Below, piece by piece: positions 61,501 to 64,000 of a DNA stretch of 64,000 bases. The number at the start of each line of letters is the position of its first letter. Within the stretch, counting starts at the first letter, position 1. Below the pieces are notes generated by a model. It worked only from the letters and a program-made list of their open reading frames with translations. It did not search any database and was not told the origin of the DNA. The translations under genes were made by a program, and so were the position numbers. The DNA comes from Elysia chlorotica (taxonomy: Eukaryota; Mollusca; Gastropoda; Plakobranchidae): contig RQTK01000519.1 in NCBI GenBank assembly GCA_003991915.1, positions 284,413 to 348,412 on the forward strand, given 5' to 3'.

Positions 61501-64000
61501 AAACTGATGACAACAAACTATAGTGTTTGGGTAAAGCCTTAAATCGTGTACTTTTTACTCTACAGTGACTATCAACCGCCAAGATTCCCACCTGATTCAG
61601 AATCTACTAACAAAGGAATAAATCATTCTTGTTTTGAATTCTCAAAACTAATGAAAATGGAAAATATGATGTGGTTAGCTTCATGACACTATGAACTTTA
61701 TGCTCTACAGTGACTATCAACCGAGAGATGCGTAACCTGATCCAAAGCCTGCAGAACCACAACCAGCAGCTCAAGATGGAGTCTGCACGCTACAAGCGTA
61801 AGCTCAGGGAGGCCAACGTTGACATCAACAAAGTGAGGCTCTGAATGATCTGTGTGGATTGCTTGAGCAGGATAAATCCAGAGATCCTGATTTTTTAGTT
61901 TCATAAATTTTCCTAGGCTTAGGATAATCCTTACTAAATTATCCAAAATTCATAATAAGTGCAATCTCTCTTTGAATTCAGGACCCTCTTATAAAGTTGA
62001 GGTTACTATCTAGGTTTATTTACTAGCTATGCTTGTTTGTATGTATTATATTTGTATATTGATACAAAAGGTCATCATCTAAACACAAATTTTCTTTGAC
62101 TTTTCAATGTAATTTTGTTTAATCGTTGTGCAGCTAGTTGTATATCCCTCTGCATGCTTACACAAAAAAAAGTTACATATTTGGGTAGTCCAGGATTATT
62201 TTTCACACCCACTTGGCTTCTCTGATTGAAGCTTACTTGGGTTCCTCGATTGTATTAAACTGTCAAGCTACATCTCAATTGCTTGGGAAATCTAACTTAC
62301 AGAGAAGAGAAGTAAATGGAAATCAAATGGATAAGGAGCTGTACGATTCTCTAGTATGAGGTCATAAATGTAATCCACCTCACAACTGAGACTTGTCGTG
62401 TAGATTATTTCAGATCATATATTCTGAGATAGGAATTCATCAATTATGTGTGACTGGCTCCTACGCCATTATTCTAAATAAATTTAAAATATAAAGAAAA
62501 AAAAAAGAATTTGTTGAATGCAAACTTGTGTCAAAAAGTATAGTAATTAGTTTTCAAAACAAACAAAACATTTTTTTTTTTCATTTTGTGTTTCTCAGTC
62601 AATTGTACAATGTAAACAAGCATTTTTCTTAATGTTTTTTTTTTCCTCACCCCAGTTAAAACAAGAACTGGCCACAACCAACCCCAGCTCCTCCCTGGCT
62701 GCCAATTCAGCTCCAGCATCAGCGCCGACCGTGGCATCGACCCCTGCAGGGCAGCAGCAACACGGAGGGGAGTCTGGGGCCACAACAACCGCCAACGCTG
62801 CGACAGACAGCAAGGAGGGAATTCCAGTGGTGAAGGAGGAAGCACAAGGCTCACCAGTCAAAACTGAACCAGGTACTTCTTCTTCTTCTTCTTCTTCTTC
62901 TTGAATTCGAAACCATGGAGATGTCTGTGTTTGTTCAATGAGGACGAACCGGCTCAAGTGATAAAGTGTTGATCTCCAGATCGGAAGGTCTGGGTTTTCA
63001 TTCCCATGATCGGTGAAAATGTAATCTCTCCAAGTTCGTCACCTACTTGTTGGGTCGGTGTCAATTTCATCTGATGGCCTGAAACAGGAGTCCAGGTGTC
63101 CCCTGTCTCTCAGTCTTGGGGCCAATATAGCCTATATAGTGCTGACGTTGGACGTTAAGCAACAAAGCGAAAACAAAGCTGTAAAAAGGAGGTCTTCTGG
63201 GTTTTCCTACAGCCTTTGGGTTTCTGTTGTTCTCTCTGCTTGATTAGTTTTACATCCCTTTGGTCTCCCGGAGATTCTTATATAGAGACGGTGGCACTTC
63301 AGCCTCTACCTGCAACCTCCAACTGAAGCACGTCCCAAAAGCTCTTCACTATCGGCACCAGTATCACCCGTTAAAACTGAACCAGGTACTCTTTGGTTAG
63401 TTTTACCTCCCCTAGTTTCCTGAAGATTCCTATATAGAGACGAAAGCACAAGTTGAGGTTTGAACCACTGTCCTCCTGCACGTCAGTCTCGGTCTGCAAT
63501 CTCCAACTGAACCAGATCTCTAAAGCTCTGAGGTGTTGGCACCGGTATCATTAATGATGTGGAACAATTGATTTGTTAACTTCAAATTAAGAGGATTTGA
63601 ATTACAGAAGGGGACATTCAGATTCCTGAACCTCAAAAGTGTTAAAATAGCAGACATTTGCTTAAATTTTGGTTTATCATTGATTATAGTTTTCTGTTGT
63701 TTTCTATCTGTAGCAACTTTTTCTCAACCCCATTTCTTTTAAAGATGTGTCTTGGGCAGCAATAAGCATTGAAGTCTGCTTGGCAGATAGTACCCTTGTA
63801 ATGCCTATTGGTGGTGAAACAAACCAGAAAAAAAATTTGAATTATGAGTCTGATTTTAATAGAGCCAAAAAGAACAAAAATAACTATTCTCTTGCAAAAT
63901 TCGCTTTATGAGAAATTCAAAATATCAGACTTTGTTTTGTGAGGCTTCCACTGTAGTTTATCTTGGCTGTGTTTCAGGCTCAACTCCAGGGGCTCAGACT
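51783..64000 (+). CDS. RNF20: E3 ubiquitin-protein ligase Bre1 (RNF20/RNF40), N-terminal ~616 residues; continues past window
   Basis: Nuclear ligase that in the family monoubiquitinates histone H2B with RAD6/UBE2 to support transcription. Exons: 51,783-51,896 ([15 protein letters not shown] then AAKK); 52,101-52,268; 53,027-53,096; 53,974-54,152; 55,098-55,182; 55,595-55,803; 56,471-56,695; 57,423-57,548; 57,925-58,098; 58,725-58,860; 61,711-61,832; 62,656-62,872; 63,978-edge. Every junction is GT-AG and in phase. Hallmarks: [16 protein letters not shown] in the N-terminal helix; a long coiled coil; [49 protein letters not shown] and YKRKLREA. Unusual: an acidic Glu/Lys-rich insert from exons 5-6, and a Ser/Thr/Ala/Gln-rich exon 12 ending in two VKxE SUMO-type motifs (VKEE, VKTE). 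The C-terminal coiled coil and RING finger lie beyond the window. Confidence 0.96.
54340..54855. mobile_element. SINE pieces in Bre1 intron 4
   Basis: 54,420-54,500 holds a degenerate version of the GTGTCAGTATAATGTGACC body motif. On minus at about 54,855-54,790 there is a tRNA-like head, GGTAGCTCAGTTGTCAGAG, with CCGATTCAATTTC as B box. They may be two insertions; borders are not clear. Confidence 0.55.
55508..55583. repeat. (CT)n microsatellite forming the polypyrimidine tract of Bre1 exon 6
   Basis: About 38 CT units end 11 bases before the acceptor AG at 55,593-55,594. Confidence 0.95.
56696..56832 (+). mobile_element. SINE 3' half directly at the Bre1 exon 7 donor
   Basis: Shares GTGTCAGTATAATGTGACCA, a TCTTGGGACCC block and a GCTGACAATGGACAATAAA terminus with the SINE family; the A-rich end is at about 56,832. 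It starts within some 30 bases of the donor at 56,696. Confidence 0.7.
58861..61319. other. Bre1 intron 10
   Basis: 2.85 kb intron. Apart from the SINE at 60.2 kb and the exon-copy array at its right end, only AT-rich sequence with TAGATCTAGAT-like motifs near 60,030-60,180 is seen. Confidence 0.6.
60180..60375 (-). mobile_element. tRNA-derived SINE
   Basis: Minus strand: GGTAGGCCGTGCGATTATGT head and GGTCATGGGTTTGAGCACC B-box-like segment. The rest is degenerate. Confidence 0.5.
61320..61710 (+). pseudogene. Array of decayed partial copies of Bre1 exon 11
   Basis: Three imperfect copies of the exon's 5' end precede the real exon: around 61,356 (CCTGATCCCGAGTCGAC), 61,430 (GAGAGATG, then CCTGATCCAGAGTCTGC) and 61,557-61,610 (CTACAGTGACTATCAACC, including the acceptor, then CCTGATTCAGAATCTAC). 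All then diverge from the exon into a shared CTAACAAAGGAATAAATCAT-type sequence. The second has TGA in place of CGA. The third is open for 18 codons before TAA and keeps a usable AG. Confidence 0.85.
62656..62872 (+). CDS. RNF20: Bre1 exon 12: Ser/Thr/Pro/Gln-rich linker
   Basis: Starts [13 protein letters not shown] and ends [12 protein letters not shown] plus a split Gly codon completed by the 63,978 exon (GSTPGAQT). The donor gtactt is followed at once by (CTT)n, so retention of the intron would add a short serine run and a stop. Low conservation is expected for this linker. Confidence 0.93.
62875..62902. repeat. (CTT)n microsatellite at Bre1 exon 12 donor
   Basis: Nine to ten CTT units starting two bases after the GT. 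Confidence 0.95.
62938..63181 (+). mobile_element. tRNA-derived SINE
   Basis: Head CCGGCTCAAGTGATAAAG (A box) and GGTCTGGGTTTTCATTCCC (B-box-like), body with CTCAGTCTTGGGGCC, 3' end GCTGACGTTGGACGTTAAGC then an A-rich tail. Same family as 36.25 kb. Confidence 0.8.
63244..63556. repeat. 153-bp tandem duplication including a copy of the Bre1 exon 12 3' end
   Basis: Units 63,244-63,396 and 63,397-63,556 share TTAGTTTTAC, TATATAGAGACG, CTCCAACTGAA and GGCACC.GTATCA. At 63,364-63,392 the first contains GTTAAAACTGAACCAGGTAC, nearly identical to the exon 12 end and its donor (62,855-62,877). Confidence 0.8.

Noticed and set aside
1-64000. CRISPR arrays, operons, phage or rRNA
   Set aside because: No regularly spaced identical repeats with unique spacers; all repeats are tandem, inverted or dispersed, and the genes are intron-containing.

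Overview
This is a metazoan nuclear genome window: AT-rich, intron-rich, with GT-AG introns, long microsatellites and many decayed transposable elements. Gene content (a RASSF, a Bre1/RNF20 and a polyproline-WH2 protein), the style of the tRNA-derived SINEs and LINE tails ending in (ATG)n or (AATG)n suggest a lophotrochozoan invertebrate, most likely a gastropod mollusc. That taxonomic call is an inference; no rRNA or mitochondrial marker is present.

Four protein-coding genes can be reconstructed by splicing in phase. (1) 4,713-8,824 (+): a RASSF1/5-type Ras-association protein, entered in the middle of its C1 zinc finger and followed to the end of the RA domain; the SARAH exon was not found. 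(2) 32,075-23,440 (-): an unrecognised lysine-rich nuclear protein with two AT-hook motifs, converging on gene 1 across about 14.6 kb of AT-rich non-coding DNA. (3) 39,569-45,847 (+): a small proline-rich protein with a run of 17 prolines followed by WH2/beta-thymosin-like actin-binding motifs, resembling the C-terminal half of shootin-1. (4) 51,783 to the window end (+): the histone H2B ubiquitin ligase Bre1 (RNF20/RNF40), 13 exons and about 616 residues, all exon phases consistent, continuing past the edge before the RING finger. The four genes have no obvious shared pathway; the layout is ordinary eukaryotic synteny.

The accessory layer is richer than the genes. Two unrelated transposons occur as head-to-head inverted copies: a 2.26 kb LINE palindrome (25,078-27,333) inside the last intron of gene 2, and a mariner (DD34D) fold-back at 34,143-35,525. 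There is a 103-bp hairpin MITE (33,739-33,841), a second possible inverted-repeat element (38,438-38,887), two 5'-truncated LINE insertions with recognisable target-site duplications (7,670-8,439 and 50,325-50,566), a LINE 3' end of another type at 49.4-49.96 kb, and many SINE pieces.

A further theme is local tandem duplication: a 1.7-1.9 kb AT-rich unit (12.66-16.80 kb), a ~0.55 kb unit (36.46-37.44 kb), a 375-bp unit ending in a polypyrimidine tract just before an exon of gene 3, and in Bre1 an array of decayed partial copies of exon 11 just upstream of the real exon, plus a copied 3' end of exon 12. I found no CRISPR array, no bacterial-type operon and no complete mobile element with an intact transposase or full LINE ORFs.
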